Position numbers and translations under genes: made by a program
Part shown: one piece after another, positions 1-4,948 of the stretch
Numbering within the stretch: position 1 is the first letter of the stretch
Layout of the letters: every line of letters begins with the position of its first letter
From: Candidatus Woesearchaeota archaeon
Lineage (GTDB): Archaea; Nanoarchaeota; Nanoarchaeia; Woesearchaeales; UBA11576
Direction of reading: 5' to 3'
Length of the DNA stretch: 5,047 bases
Assembly: GCA_013331125.1 (NCBI GenBank)
Contig: DUGW01000213.1
Span: forward strand, 1,073-6,119
The notes under the pieces: model-generated
Databases searched by the model: none
What the model was told of the DNA's origin: nothing
The model's input: only the letters and a program-made list of their open reading frames with translations

Positions 1-873
1 ATGGCTATTGACATAACTTTTTTGAGGGAACTGGACAGGTTCGACGTGATCCTCAAGAAGAGGGTCCACTCGAGCTATTCCGGTCTCCACCAGTCAAAGA
101 ACTATGGTACCGGCCTTGTCTTCTATGACTATCGCTCATACACCCCTGGTGATGACTTCAGGACCATTGACTGGCGTGCCTATGCCAGGACAGAGACTTT
201 CTTCGTGAAGAGGTTTGAGGAGGAGAAGAATGCCCGTATCCACGTCGTGATAGATGCCTCTGCTTCCATGAATTATGGTGACAAGGTGAAGAAGTTCGAG
301 TATGCCGCGCAGATAGGCATCGGTTTCTGTTACATGGCCTTGAGGAACAACGAAAGGTTCGAGATCTCGACCTTCGCTGACCAGCTCCAGATATTCAGGG
401 CAAAGAAAGGCATGTCCACCCTGATGAGCACTATCGATATCCTCAACAAGGTGACTCCTAAGGGACATTCAAATTTCCAGGTATCTCTTGAGCAATACAA
501 GGCAGCCATCAAGCACAAGTCCATGGTCATCATAATATCTGATTTCCTCTTCGACCCTGAGGAGCTCAAGGAGACCCTGTTCAGGTACAAGAAGTCTGAG
601 GTCGTTGTGATCCAGGTCCTCGACGTGACTGAGCGTGAGCTTGCCCTCCAGGGCGATGTCATCCTGACTGACTCTGAGACTGCTGACAGGATGCGTACCT
701 TCATCTCGAACAGGCTGATCGAGAACTATTCCAACGAGCTGCTTGAGCATATCTACAAGATCAAGAATGTCTGCGAGGCATTCAATGTCAAGTTCATCTC
801 TGTCTCCACAGAGACCCCTGTGTTCGACTGTTTCTATAATGTCCTGGGCAGGGCCGAAAGGACGATAATCTGA
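1..873 (+). CDS. DUF58 family protein with vWA-like metal-binding fold
   Basis: This is a 290-residue soluble protein of the DUF58 family, whose members carry a von Willebrand factor A-like fold and commonly sit beside MoxR-type AAA+ ATPases. The family signature is visible: YTPGDDFRTIDWRAYART at residues 47-64, followed by the MIDAS-type metal motif D85-A-S87-A-S89 on a predicted beta strand. A second acidic strand end, IISD181FLFD, is at the place where vWA folds usually keep an Asp. No signal peptide or membrane segment is seen, so it is likely cytoplasmic; longer DUF58 proteins carry N-terminal membrane helices that are absent here. The ATG is the first base of the window, so an upstream start and any partner ATPase gene cannot be judged. 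The product ends in ERTII and converges on the GTPase gene with a 45-bp gap. The family is confident; the cellular role is unknown, and a part in MoxR-linked maturation of another protein complex is inference only. Confidence 0.9.
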   Translation: MAIDITFLRELDRFDVILKKRVHSSYSGLHQSKNYGTGLVFYDYRSYTPGDDFRTIDWRAYARTETFFVKRFEEEKNARIHVVIDASASMNYGDKVKKFEYAAQIGIGFCYMALRNNERFEISTFADQLQIFRAKKGMSTLMSTIDILNKVTPKGHSNFQVSLEQYKAAIKHKSMVIIISDFLFDPEELKETLFRYKKSEVVVIQVLDVTERELALQGDVILTDSETADRMRTFISNRLIENYSNELLEHIYKIKNVCEAFNVKFISVSTETPVFDCFYNVLGRAERTII

Positions 874-918
874 TCTTCCTTCTTTTGAGTATCAGGATAT
901 AAGAATATTTCTTCTGGT
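874..918 (+). terminator. Possible T-rich terminator between convergent genes
   Basis: The 45-bp gap between the two convergent stop codons is pyrimidine-rich on the plus strand just after the DUF58 stop (CTTCCTTCTTTT, about 876-887), with a second T-rich patch near 907-925. Archaeal terminators are often simple T-runs without a hairpin, so this fits as the end of the DUF58 transcript. The runs are short and interrupted, hence low confidence. Confidence 0.3.
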
Positions 919-1680
919 TTATTTCTCTGGCATGAAATCCCGCGACTCTTTTATCTTCCCTCTCTGCCAGTCCTGCAGCAGCACCCTCGCCGCTGTGTAG
1001 GTGTCTGGCTCTCCGCCTTTCTTCAGCCTGTTCAGCTTCTTTGCCAGTCGTTCCAGCAGCTCTTCAGGATCATCACTGACACGCATCTTGTAGTATTTCG
1101 CGACTACATCCGCTTTCTCCTCAAGAAGTCTCAATGCTGCCTCTTCTGGGTTCTTCACGTCCTGGAATGTCTTTGCAGCTATTATCGCGTGCTTTGACTC
1201 GTCCTTCTCCCTGTATGGGAAGACTCCTGGGCTGTCCAGCAGGTACATCCTTGTCGAGATCTTTATCAGCTGCAGCCCTTTCGTGTATCCTGATATCGGC
1301 GATGTCTTCGCCGCTGTCTTCCCTTTCAGTGCGTTTATCACGCTTGATTTCCCTGTGTTCGGGTAGCCTAGCACTCCTACCTTGAACCTGTCTTTCGGCG
1401 CATTCCTCATTATCGCTTCCCGCAGGTAGCTTGTCCCCAGATGCTCTTTTGCTGATATGAACACTGCTGGCTTCAGGGTCCTCTTTGCCTTGTCCATCTG
1501 TGATTTCTGTACAAGGTCGCACTTGTTTATGACATAGATGAGGACCTTGCCTGCCCTCTTCATCTTGTCTTCTATCTCTTTGTTCCTTGTGTGCTCTATG
1601 AACCTGGCGTCAAGTACCTCAAGGACTATGTCGCTCTCTCTTATGACGTCGTTCACGACTTTCCAGAAGTTCTTTGACAT
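919..1680 (-). CDS. Circularly permuted GTPase, YlqF/RbgA-related (archaeal type)
   Basis: This 253-residue GTPase has its motifs in permuted order: G4 NKCD (52-55), G5 SAK (76-78), G1/P-loop GYPNTGKSS (105-113), G2 Thr133 in GYTKG, and G3 DSPG (149-152). This G4-G5-G1-G2-G3 order defines the YlqF/YawG (cpGTPase) family, whose characterised members (RbgA/YlqF, Nog2, Lsg1) act in large ribosomal subunit assembly; that role here is inferred from the family. The N-terminus (FWKVVNDVIRESDIVLEVLDAR) matches the usual family opening. Residues about 175-245 form a charged helical C-terminal domain that in relatives contacts rRNA. The protein is close to minimal length for the family. No Shine-Dalgarno precedes the ATG; an ATTAAAAA box centred about 26 nt upstream would place transcription initiation at the start codon itself, suggesting a leaderless mRNA. 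Confidence 0.93.
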   Translation of the reverse strand: MSKNFWKVVNDVIRESDIVLEVLDARFIEHTRNKEIEDKMKRAGKVLIYVINKCDLVQKSQMDKAKRTLKPAVFISAKEHLGTSYLREAIMRNAPKDRFKVGVLGYPNTGKSSVINALKGKTAAKTSPISGYTKGLQLIKISTRMYLLDSPGVFPYREKDESKHAIIAAKTFQDVKNPEEAALRLLEEKADVVAKYYKMRVSDDPEELLERLAKKLNRLKKGGEPDTYTAARVLLQDWQRGKIKESRDFMPEK

Positions 1681-1702
1681 AAAGGTGCAGAATCAGCATG
1701 TG

Positions 1703-1710
1703 TTTTTAAT
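1703..1710. promoter_or_regulatory. TATA-like box, possibly serving both directions
   Basis: The octamer TTTTTAAT (ATTAAAAA on the minus strand) is the only AT-rich box in this gap. Its centre is about 26 nt from the GTPase ATG at 1680, the standard archaeal distance for a leaderless start. In the other direction it lies about 26 nt before 1733, just ahead of the structured-RNA candidate that begins at 1739. The spacing in both directions is direct observation; promoter activity is inferred. Confidence 0.45.
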
Positions 1711-1738
1711 GCTTACTATTGCACCAGGAGCCAGATAA

Positions 1739-1963
1739 GCAGAGGCCAGCCCGTCGTCGCCTTTTGCGCAGCACCAATTGACTAATTATGCGAATCTGGA
1801 GGGGGAAGTCCACTCGCAAACAGTCACGGGTTTGCGAGTTCCTGGAAATCGAAGATTTCCATGACTTACAGGGAGGTGCCAGATCACCAGCAAAGACTGC
1901 CAAGTGCGAGCCCGGCGACGACGAGAGGTCTGCGCAGCTGACCGAAGTAGGGCTGGCCTCTGC
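1739..1963 (+). ncRNA. Candidate structured RNA of about 225 nt, family not recognised
   Basis: No convincing protein-coding frame lies here, yet the segment is about 57% GC by hand count and rich in complementary blocks. Helix A pairs GCAGAGGCCAGCCC (1739-1752) with 1950-1963, 14 bp with no mismatch. Helix B pairs GTCGTCGCC (1753-1761) with 1914-1922, nested directly inside. TGCGCAG (1765-1771) can pair with CTGCGCA (1930-1936), which lies between the 3' strands of B and A, so it would be a pseudoknot. Inside are a 10-bp hairpin (1812-1821/1830-1839, 8-nt loop) and a 7-bp hairpin (1844-1850/1854-1860), flanked by AAGTC (1806-1810)/GACTT (1863-1867). The order P1-P2-long-range helix resembles RNase P RNA topology, but the conserved ACAGAA...GGCUUA element is missing. 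SRP RNA motifs are also absent. The plus strand is chosen because a TATA-like box lies about 32 nt upstream and a minus-strand transcript would follow the phoU terminator; the strand remains uncertain. Confidence 0.55.
1812..1860. repeat. Two adjacent strong hairpins within the RNA candidate
   Basis: ACTCGCAAAC at 1812-1821 is the exact reverse complement of 1830-1839, with loop AGTCACGG. GGAAATC at 1844-1850 is the exact reverse complement of 1854-1860, with loop GAA. The short AAGTC/GACTT helix outside them (1806-1810/1863-1867) would close a three-way junction. All pairs are Watson-Crick, so the hairpins themselves do not reveal the transcribed strand. Confidence 0.7.
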
Positions 1964-1971
1964 ATCCTGAT

Positions 1972-1990
1972 AGAAAAAGCAAGAAAAAAG
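1972..1990 (-). terminator. Poly-T terminator downstream of the PhoU-like gene
   Basis: On the minus strand, seven bases past the phoU stop codon, the sequence reads CTTTTTTCTTGCTTTTTC: two T-runs of six and five. Intrinsic termination in archaea typically occurs at such T-runs without a hairpin. This isolates the regulator transcript from the folded segment beyond it. Confidence 0.6.
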
Positions 1991-1996
1991 TGTTGC

Positions 1997-2947
1997 TTAC
2001 GATTGGTCGCACAGGTAAGCGGTTATCTGCTTCGTGTCTGCGACTATCCCTTTCACCTTCTCAAGTATAGTAGGCACCCAGTCCACATCCCAGTTTGACC
2101 TGAAATAGTCTTTTGATTTCTTGGTGAGGACGTCTGCCTTCGGCCTGAGCATGACTGCCTTGTTCTGTTCCCTGTTGAAATAGGCCTGTATCGACTCAGA
2201 ATAGAAACCATGCACCTGTTCGAACAGCTTCAGGAACTCTTTCTTGTCCGCATCGCTCATCTTCACCCTCTGCATCATGGAAGCGACCCTTTTGGTGTTG
2301 TCTGCTATCGACTCCACCCTCAATGTGAGGTTCCACAGCCTCAGCAGCTCTCCCTGCGTGAACCCTTTCTCTTTCGCGAGTGCGGGTCTTCTCTGGAGGT
2401 ATCTTATCGTCCTGGACACAAGATAGCATATCCTGTTCACGTCCTTGTCCCTGAGTTTGATGTCTGCAGAATTGGACTGATCGAATGACTTGAGTGAGTC
2501 TCTCATCATCTCCCGTGTTATGGAGTCCATCTTCTTTAGCATCTCGAGTATGTCTATCTCGTTCATGTTGAGGAAGTCTCTTGTCAGTATCTTTTCTGAT
2601 GTCTCCTCTATTATCTCAAGCGCGATGAGATCGTGGATTATGTCTCTCACTTTCGGAGCATTGCTTGCGAGGTCCTTTCCCACTATCGTTATCTCATTGT
2701 GGTTGTTTATGTATCTGGAAACTAGAAGGAATTTTATCTGCACCGAGTCAAGTCCTGTGATATCTATCAGTGTGCTCTTGATGGTGGGTTTTGAGTGTTT
2801 CTCAGGAGGGTATAGGTAGAGCCTGTCATGTTCCTTGTCCAGATATAGCACATCCCCTTTCTTTAGGTTCTTCTGTGCCAGCCAGTCCTTTGGCAGGCTT
2901 ATCACGTAAGAACTCTTCCCGAATTCGATGATTTTTCGGTATTCCAT
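1997..2947 (-). CDS. phoU: AbrB-PhoU fusion, phosphate uptake regulator-like
   Basis: This 316-residue protein belongs to the archaeal family fusing an N-terminal AbrB/SpoVT-type swapped-hairpin DNA-binding domain (residues 1-48; RKIIEFGKSSYVISLPKDWL, then KGDVLYL) to PhoU-like helical bundles (about 125-316). A PhoU metal-site pattern E-x3-D is visible at E212-SIA-D216. Bacterial PhoU modulates phosphate transport and sensing; here the DNA-binding domain suggests direct transcriptional control, perhaps of phosphate genes or of itself. No pst transporter gene lies in the window, so the target is unknown. The start is set at ATG 2945-2947. The AbrB domain begins exactly there, a GGGGG Shine-Dalgarno-like run sits 6 nt upstream (2954-2958), and the TATA box at 2978-2985 fits a start just upstream. 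A longer in-frame reading from 3031 would run through that promoter and add a non-conserved hydrophobic stretch, so it is rejected. Confidence 0.88.
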   Translation of the reverse strand: MEYRKIIEFGKSSYVISLPKDWLAQKNLKKGDVLYLDKEHDRLYLYPPEKHSKPTIKSTLIDITGLDSVQIKFLLVSRYINNHNEITIVGKDLASNAPKVRDIIHDLIALEIIEETSEKILTRDFLNMNEIDILEMLKKMDSITREMMRDSLKSFDQSNSADIKLRDKDVNRICYLVSRTIRYLQRRPALAKEKGFTQGELLRLWNLTLRVESIADNTKRVASMMQRVKMSDADKKEFLKLFEQVHGFYSESIQAYFNREQNKAVMLRPKADVLTKKSKDYFRSNWDVDWVPTILEKVKGIVADTKQITAYLCDQS

Positions 2948-2977
2948 CAGTTTCCCCCTGTTATTTATAAAGCAGGA

Positions 2978-2985
2978 TATATAAA
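2978..2985 (-). promoter_or_regulatory. TATA box of the PhoU-like gene
   Basis: The minus strand reads TTTATATA, centred about 34 nt upstream of the start codon, which predicts a transcript start near 2955-2958, next to the GGGGG run. The surrounding 17-nt core (2974-2990) is repeated exactly at 5019-5035, ahead of the 16-codon mini-ORF. Confidence 0.65.
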
Positions 2986-3003
2986 TTTTAAACAAAAACA
3001 TAT

Positions 3004-3022
3004 ACCCCATATAATATAGGGT
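3004..3022. promoter_or_regulatory. Candidate operator palindrome upstream of phoU
   Basis: ACCCCATATAATATAGGGT is an inverted repeat: ACCC/GGGT outer arms and ATAT/ATAT inner arms around a central A, with one mismatched position between them. It lies just upstream of the phoU TATA box, a position suited to a dimeric AbrB-type regulator. Autoregulation is inference. Confidence 0.35.
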
Positions 3023-3149
3023 GTTAAACATATATAAGCCTTTTTATATAAATTATAATGGGCCCCGAGAACAGCATTTATAGCCCAAACCGACCCAAAT
3101 TAGCAATGACTGACCCGATCAGACGCTTCTGACTATTAGTATCACAACA

Positions 3150-3157
3150 TTTATTTA
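3150..3157 (+). promoter_or_regulatory. TATA-like box for the 89-residue gene
   Basis: TTTATTTA is centred about 26 nt before 3180, so transcription would begin right at the AAGGAGGT Shine-Dalgarno (3181-3188). This gives a very short leader of about 17 nt ahead of the GTG. Confidence 0.45.
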
Positions 3158-3196
3158 CACCGGATGCATCAATGGTTTCAAAGGAGGTCGATATAA

Positions 3197-3466
3197 GTGC
3201 CTGAAGTTAAATTCAAAGGTCAGCTTGTCATGCGCAGGGCTTACAAGAATGAAGAGGGGTTCCTTTCTGGCGGCAGTTTCTTTGTTAGGCAGGTAAGGGA
3301 TGAGGATCTTGGCATATTCTTCAATGGTCCTTTCCTGAAAAGTTGCTGCGAAAAGAACAATATCCGCATGCTTAAACCCTCTGAATTTGAAGAGCTCGAA
3401 GCAGAGATCATCATCAGGATACCTGATAAGTTCATCAAGAAGAACAGTAATAATCATAAAGTATGA
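3197..3466 (+). CDS. Hypothetical protein, 89 residues, GTG start
   Basis: I do not recognise this protein. It is small, charged and soluble-looking, with an opening beta-like segment (VKFKGQLVMRRAY, 4-16), a Gly/Phe-rich turn (GFLSGGSFFVRQV, 21-33), a Cys pair at C50-C51, an acidic stretch (SEFEELEAE, 62-70) and a strand-like EIIIRIPDKF (70-79). The tail is Lys/Asn-rich. Gene status rests on the near-perfect Shine-Dalgarno AAGGAGGT (3181-3188), 9 nt from the GTG, with a TATA-like box at the right distance before it. There is no ATG alternative near the start. The stop lies inside the 3' end of the glycosylase gene on the other strand (13-bp overlap). It is monocistronic, and no function is proposed. 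Confidence 0.72.
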   Translation: MPEVKFKGQLVMRRAYKNEEGFLSGGSFFVRQVRDEDLGIFFNGPFLKSCCEKNNIRMLKPSEFEELEAEIIIRIPDKFIKKNSNNHKV

Positions 3467-4176
3467 GCACAATTCTTCTTCAGAACACAACCTTCACATT
3501 CAGGTTTTGTCCTGCAATACCTCTTCGCATGCTCGACTATCAATGCGTGGTATTCGTTGAACTTCTCCAGATTCTTCTCTGTGAAACCGCCGAGTGTCTC
3601 GACGAACATCTCCTGCAGTTCTTCATAATTGACATCTGCCTTGCACACACCCAGACGTGAGAATATCCTTTTTGTGTATGCATCTATGACAAACACCGGC
3701 ACTCCGAAACCGTATAGCAGTATGCTGTCTGCAGTCTCTGGACCAACCCCCCAGATATCCAACAGCTCTTCCCGTGAAGGCACTCTTCCATCCAGCTTCC
3801 CGAAGAACTCTGCGAATATCTTAAGTTTCTTCGCCTTCTGGTTGAAATAGCCTGCGGGTTTTATCGCCTGTCTGAGCAGCTCTTCATCCACGCCGAGGAT
3901 GCCCTTGACACTGAGCGCATCTATCTTCTTAAGGTTGAGCAGTGCCTTCTCGACTGAGACCCATCCTGTGTTCTGCGTCAGTATCGCTCCGCAGCATATC
4001 TCGAACCGCTCTCTCTCATCGTGCGGGAAAGAATAATCTCCTGGATGATAACCCTCGACCGCTCCTGTCTTTGTTGGATTGCCCCCTCCTTTGCCGTGCA
4101 GGCTGACCAAGGGCCACCATCCCTGCGGGCCGTACTCCTTCAACAGTATCTCGAATACCTTGACTATCTGTTCCAT
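3454..4176 (-). CDS. HhH-GPD DNA glycosylase, MagIII/endonuclease III-related (COG2231-like)
   Basis: This 240-residue base-excision repair glycosylase is predicted to flip out and remove damaged bases. The N-terminal GPQGWWPL (16-23), CCGAILTQNT (61-70), helix-hairpin-helix core LLDIWGVGPETADSILL (138-154) and catalytic Asp165 (VIDAYTKR) match the MagIII/COG2231 branch of the endonuclease III superfamily. In Nth the lysine that gives AP-lyase activity sits in GVGRKTA; here the same place reads GVGPETA (Glu147), so a monofunctional glycosylase is expected, possibly for alkylated purines. Four C-terminal cysteines (C221, C227, C230, C236) resemble the 4Fe-4S loop, but the first spacing is x5 rather than the x6 of Nth. 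No Shine-Dalgarno precedes the ATG; a TATA box about 26 nt upstream implies a leaderless mRNA. Its 3' end overlaps the convergent 89-residue gene. Family is confident; substrate is not. Confidence 0.9.
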   Translation of the reverse strand: MEQIVKVFEILLKEYGPQGWWPLVSLHGKGGGNPTKTGAVEGYHPGDYSFPHDERERFEICCGAILTQNTGWVSVEKALLNLKKIDALSVKGILGVDEELLRQAIKPAGYFNQKAKKLKIFAEFFGKLDGRVPSREELLDIWGVGPETADSILLYGFGVPVFVIDAYTKRIFSRLGVCKADVNYEELQEMFVETLGGFTEKNLEKFNEYHALIVEHAKRYCRTKPECEGCVLKKNCAHTL

Positions 4177-4198
4177 AAGAGAAAGTGAAGAAATGAAG

Positions 4199-4206
4199 TA
4201 TAAATA
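4199..4206 (-). promoter_or_regulatory. TATA box of the glycosylase gene
   Basis: The minus strand reads TATTTATA in the 33-bp gap between the duplicated-domain gene and the glycosylase. Its centre is about 26 nt above 4176, so transcription should start at or one base before the glycosylase ATG. The gene can therefore be expressed independently of its upstream neighbour. Confidence 0.55.
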
Positions 4207-4209
4207 ATT

Positions 4210-4764
4210 TTAGAACCCTACGCCATGATTCATCGAGTCCAGGTCATAGATGATGCCATCATCATCCATCCTTATCCCTGATGCTGGCCTTTCTTGGATC
4301 TCAACACCAGAAGCATACCTCTGGATCAGGCTTCTCAATGGCTGCGCATACTGGACAGGAACGCGCACAACCACCTGAGGTCTATGCATGATCGCACCTT
4401 CAACATAACAGCACAGGCAATTAGGGTCTATACCTGCCGCTTCGATCAGGTGCTGTGGCGGCAATGGGTCATAGACTATCGATGTCAACTGGTCCTCATC
4501 GCTTGTCTGCCTCATCATATGAGGGTATCTTGACCGCAATTCTGTCAATATGTCAAATGCGCGCAGAGATGTTGTCTCGAGCACGACTGTAGGCCTTGAG
4601 GTTATGCCTCCGAATGATATATAAGATAGGTCATCTGAACAAACACCGGCCGCCTCAAGCACATCTCCTGGAGGTGCAGCATCGTATACTATTTCGGTGA
4701 GTTTCTGCGTAGGCCGGGCATCTGGTCTTTGTCCTGGTTCTTGTTTGATTGCCAATTGGTTCAT
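4210..4764 (-). CDS. Unknown protein with two tandem copies of a roughly 60-residue unit
   Basis: This 184-residue protein is not one I recognise. It consists of two diverged copies of one unit, residues 22-80 and 93-150. Both begin LTxIVYD, followed by PP, EAAG(V/I), a Leu, a Gly-x-Ile, RP and VV, and end in an RY-capped helix. By eye about 24 of 59 positions agree. A third partial start, GIIYDLD, lies at 170-176 near the C-terminus. The pattern of each copy suggests strand-helix-strand-strand-helix. A CLCC cluster (116-119) occurs only in copy 2. The N-terminal 20 residues look disordered (Gln, Pro, Arg-rich), and there is no signal peptide or membrane segment. The start is placed at ATG 4762-4764 because AAGGAG (4774-4779) lies 9 nt upstream; a start 42 nt earlier would bury that site inside the gene. 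It precedes the glycosylase by 33 nt on the same strand. Confidence 0.75.
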   Translation of the reverse strand: MNQLAIKQEPGQRPDARPTQKLTEIVYDAAPPGDVLEAAGVCSDDLSYISFGGITSRPTVVLETTSLRAFDILTELRSRYPHMMRQTSDEDQLTSIVYDPLPPQHLIEAAGIDPNCLCCYVEGAIMHRPQVVVRVPVQYAQPLRSLIQRYASGVEIQERPASGIRMDDDGIIYDLDSMNHGVGF

Positions 4765-4802
4765 ATTTTTCATCTCCTTCGAAAACTTGTTTTTGAAGGT
4801 CT

Positions 4803-4819
4803 GCAATCCGCAGGATTGC
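4803..4819 (-). repeat. Stem-loop in the leader of the duplicated-domain gene
   Basis: GCAATCC (4803-4809) and GGATTGC (4813-4819) are exact reverse complements around a 3-nt loop, ending 38 nt upstream of the start codon. There is no following T-run on the minus strand, so it does not look like a terminator. Confidence 0.5.
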
Positions 4820-4837
4820 TTACCTTGCTTGTTTGTT

Positions 4838-4848
4838 CATAATATAAT
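4838..4848 (-). promoter_or_regulatory. Weak TATA-like box, possible proximal promoter
   Basis: The minus strand reads ATTATATTATG here. If used, transcription would begin near 4818 and give a 54-nt leader to the duplicated-domain gene, bypassing the mini-ORF. It is a poorer match than the distal box at 5023-5030. Confidence 0.3.
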
Positions 4849-4876
4849 GATGATTATCTGTTGTTTGGTTGTCCGT

Positions 4877-4919
4877 CCTCGGGTTTCCCCTTCAAGGCAT
4901 CTGGGTTTTCAGCCCGCCT
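4877..4919 (-). ncRNA. Two adjoining stem-loops in the long upstream leader
   Basis: On the minus strand, AGGC (4916-4919) pairs with GCCT (4895-4898) around an inner GGG/CCC stem. Next to it CCTT/GAGG encloses GGG-GAAA-CCC (4877-4897), a stem capped by a GNRA-type GAAA tetraloop. The two structures share the bases 4895-4897 and would compete. The tetraloop exists only in the minus-strand transcript, which agrees with the direction of the downstream gene. I match it to no riboswitch family. Confidence 0.35.
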
Positions 4920-4948
4920 GGAAAGAAAGGTTATGTCGAGAGATATGC

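Larger units (their letters stand above)
2948..3196. other. AT-rich divergent intergenic region
   Basis: This 249-bp gap separates the divergent phoU and 89-residue-protein genes. It contains the phoU TATA box and palindrome, further A+T tracts on the minus strand (about 3040-3060), and on the plus side a TTTATTTA box at 3150-3157. The segment 3061-3140 is less AT-rich and has no reading frame I would call. Confidence 0.6.

Noticed and set aside
1739..1963. RNase P RNA or SRP RNA
   Set aside because: The helix order and a GGGGGAAGTCC block (1801-1811) recall RNase P region CR I, but the required ACAGAA...GGCUUA element before the last helix is absent and the P4 partner cannot be formed. The SRP helix-8 motif (GGAAGG.AGCAGCC type) is not present on either strand. 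A covariance-model search could still overturn this.
1739..1963. MITE-like mobile element with 14-bp terminal inverted repeats
   Set aside because: There is no target-site duplication at the outer edges (…GATAA versus ATCCT…), and the internal nested helices and hairpins are better explained by an RNA fold. A genome-wide copy count was not possible.
2948..3031. N-terminal extension of the PhoU-like protein (28 extra residues)
   Set aside because: It would be translated through the TATA box and the Shine-Dalgarno-like site, and the AbrB domain begins exactly at the later ATG.
3155..3490. 111-codon minus-strand ORF opposite the 89-residue gene
   Set aside because: It lacks a ribosome binding site and promoter, overlaps the glycosylase on the same strand in another frame, and the plus-strand gene has a far better start signal.
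4210..4764. TATA-binding protein
   Set aside because: Length (about 180 residues) and two direct repeats are TBP-like, but the conserved TBP segments (NPEQFPG, SGK.VCTGA) are missing and the predicted strand order differs.
4765..4806. Upstream ATG start for the duplicated-domain protein
   Set aside because: The AAGGAG site at 4774-4779 would fall within the coding region, and the added residues are a Lys/Asn-rich stretch without repeat similarity.
4820..4837. Six-codon ORF MNKQAR before the duplicated-domain gene
   Set aside because: It has no Shine-Dalgarno and is too short to separate from chance.
4847..4853. Box C (ATGATGA) of a C/D sRNA on the plus strand
   Set aside because: No CTGA D box follows at the required distance, so the C/D architecture is not complete.
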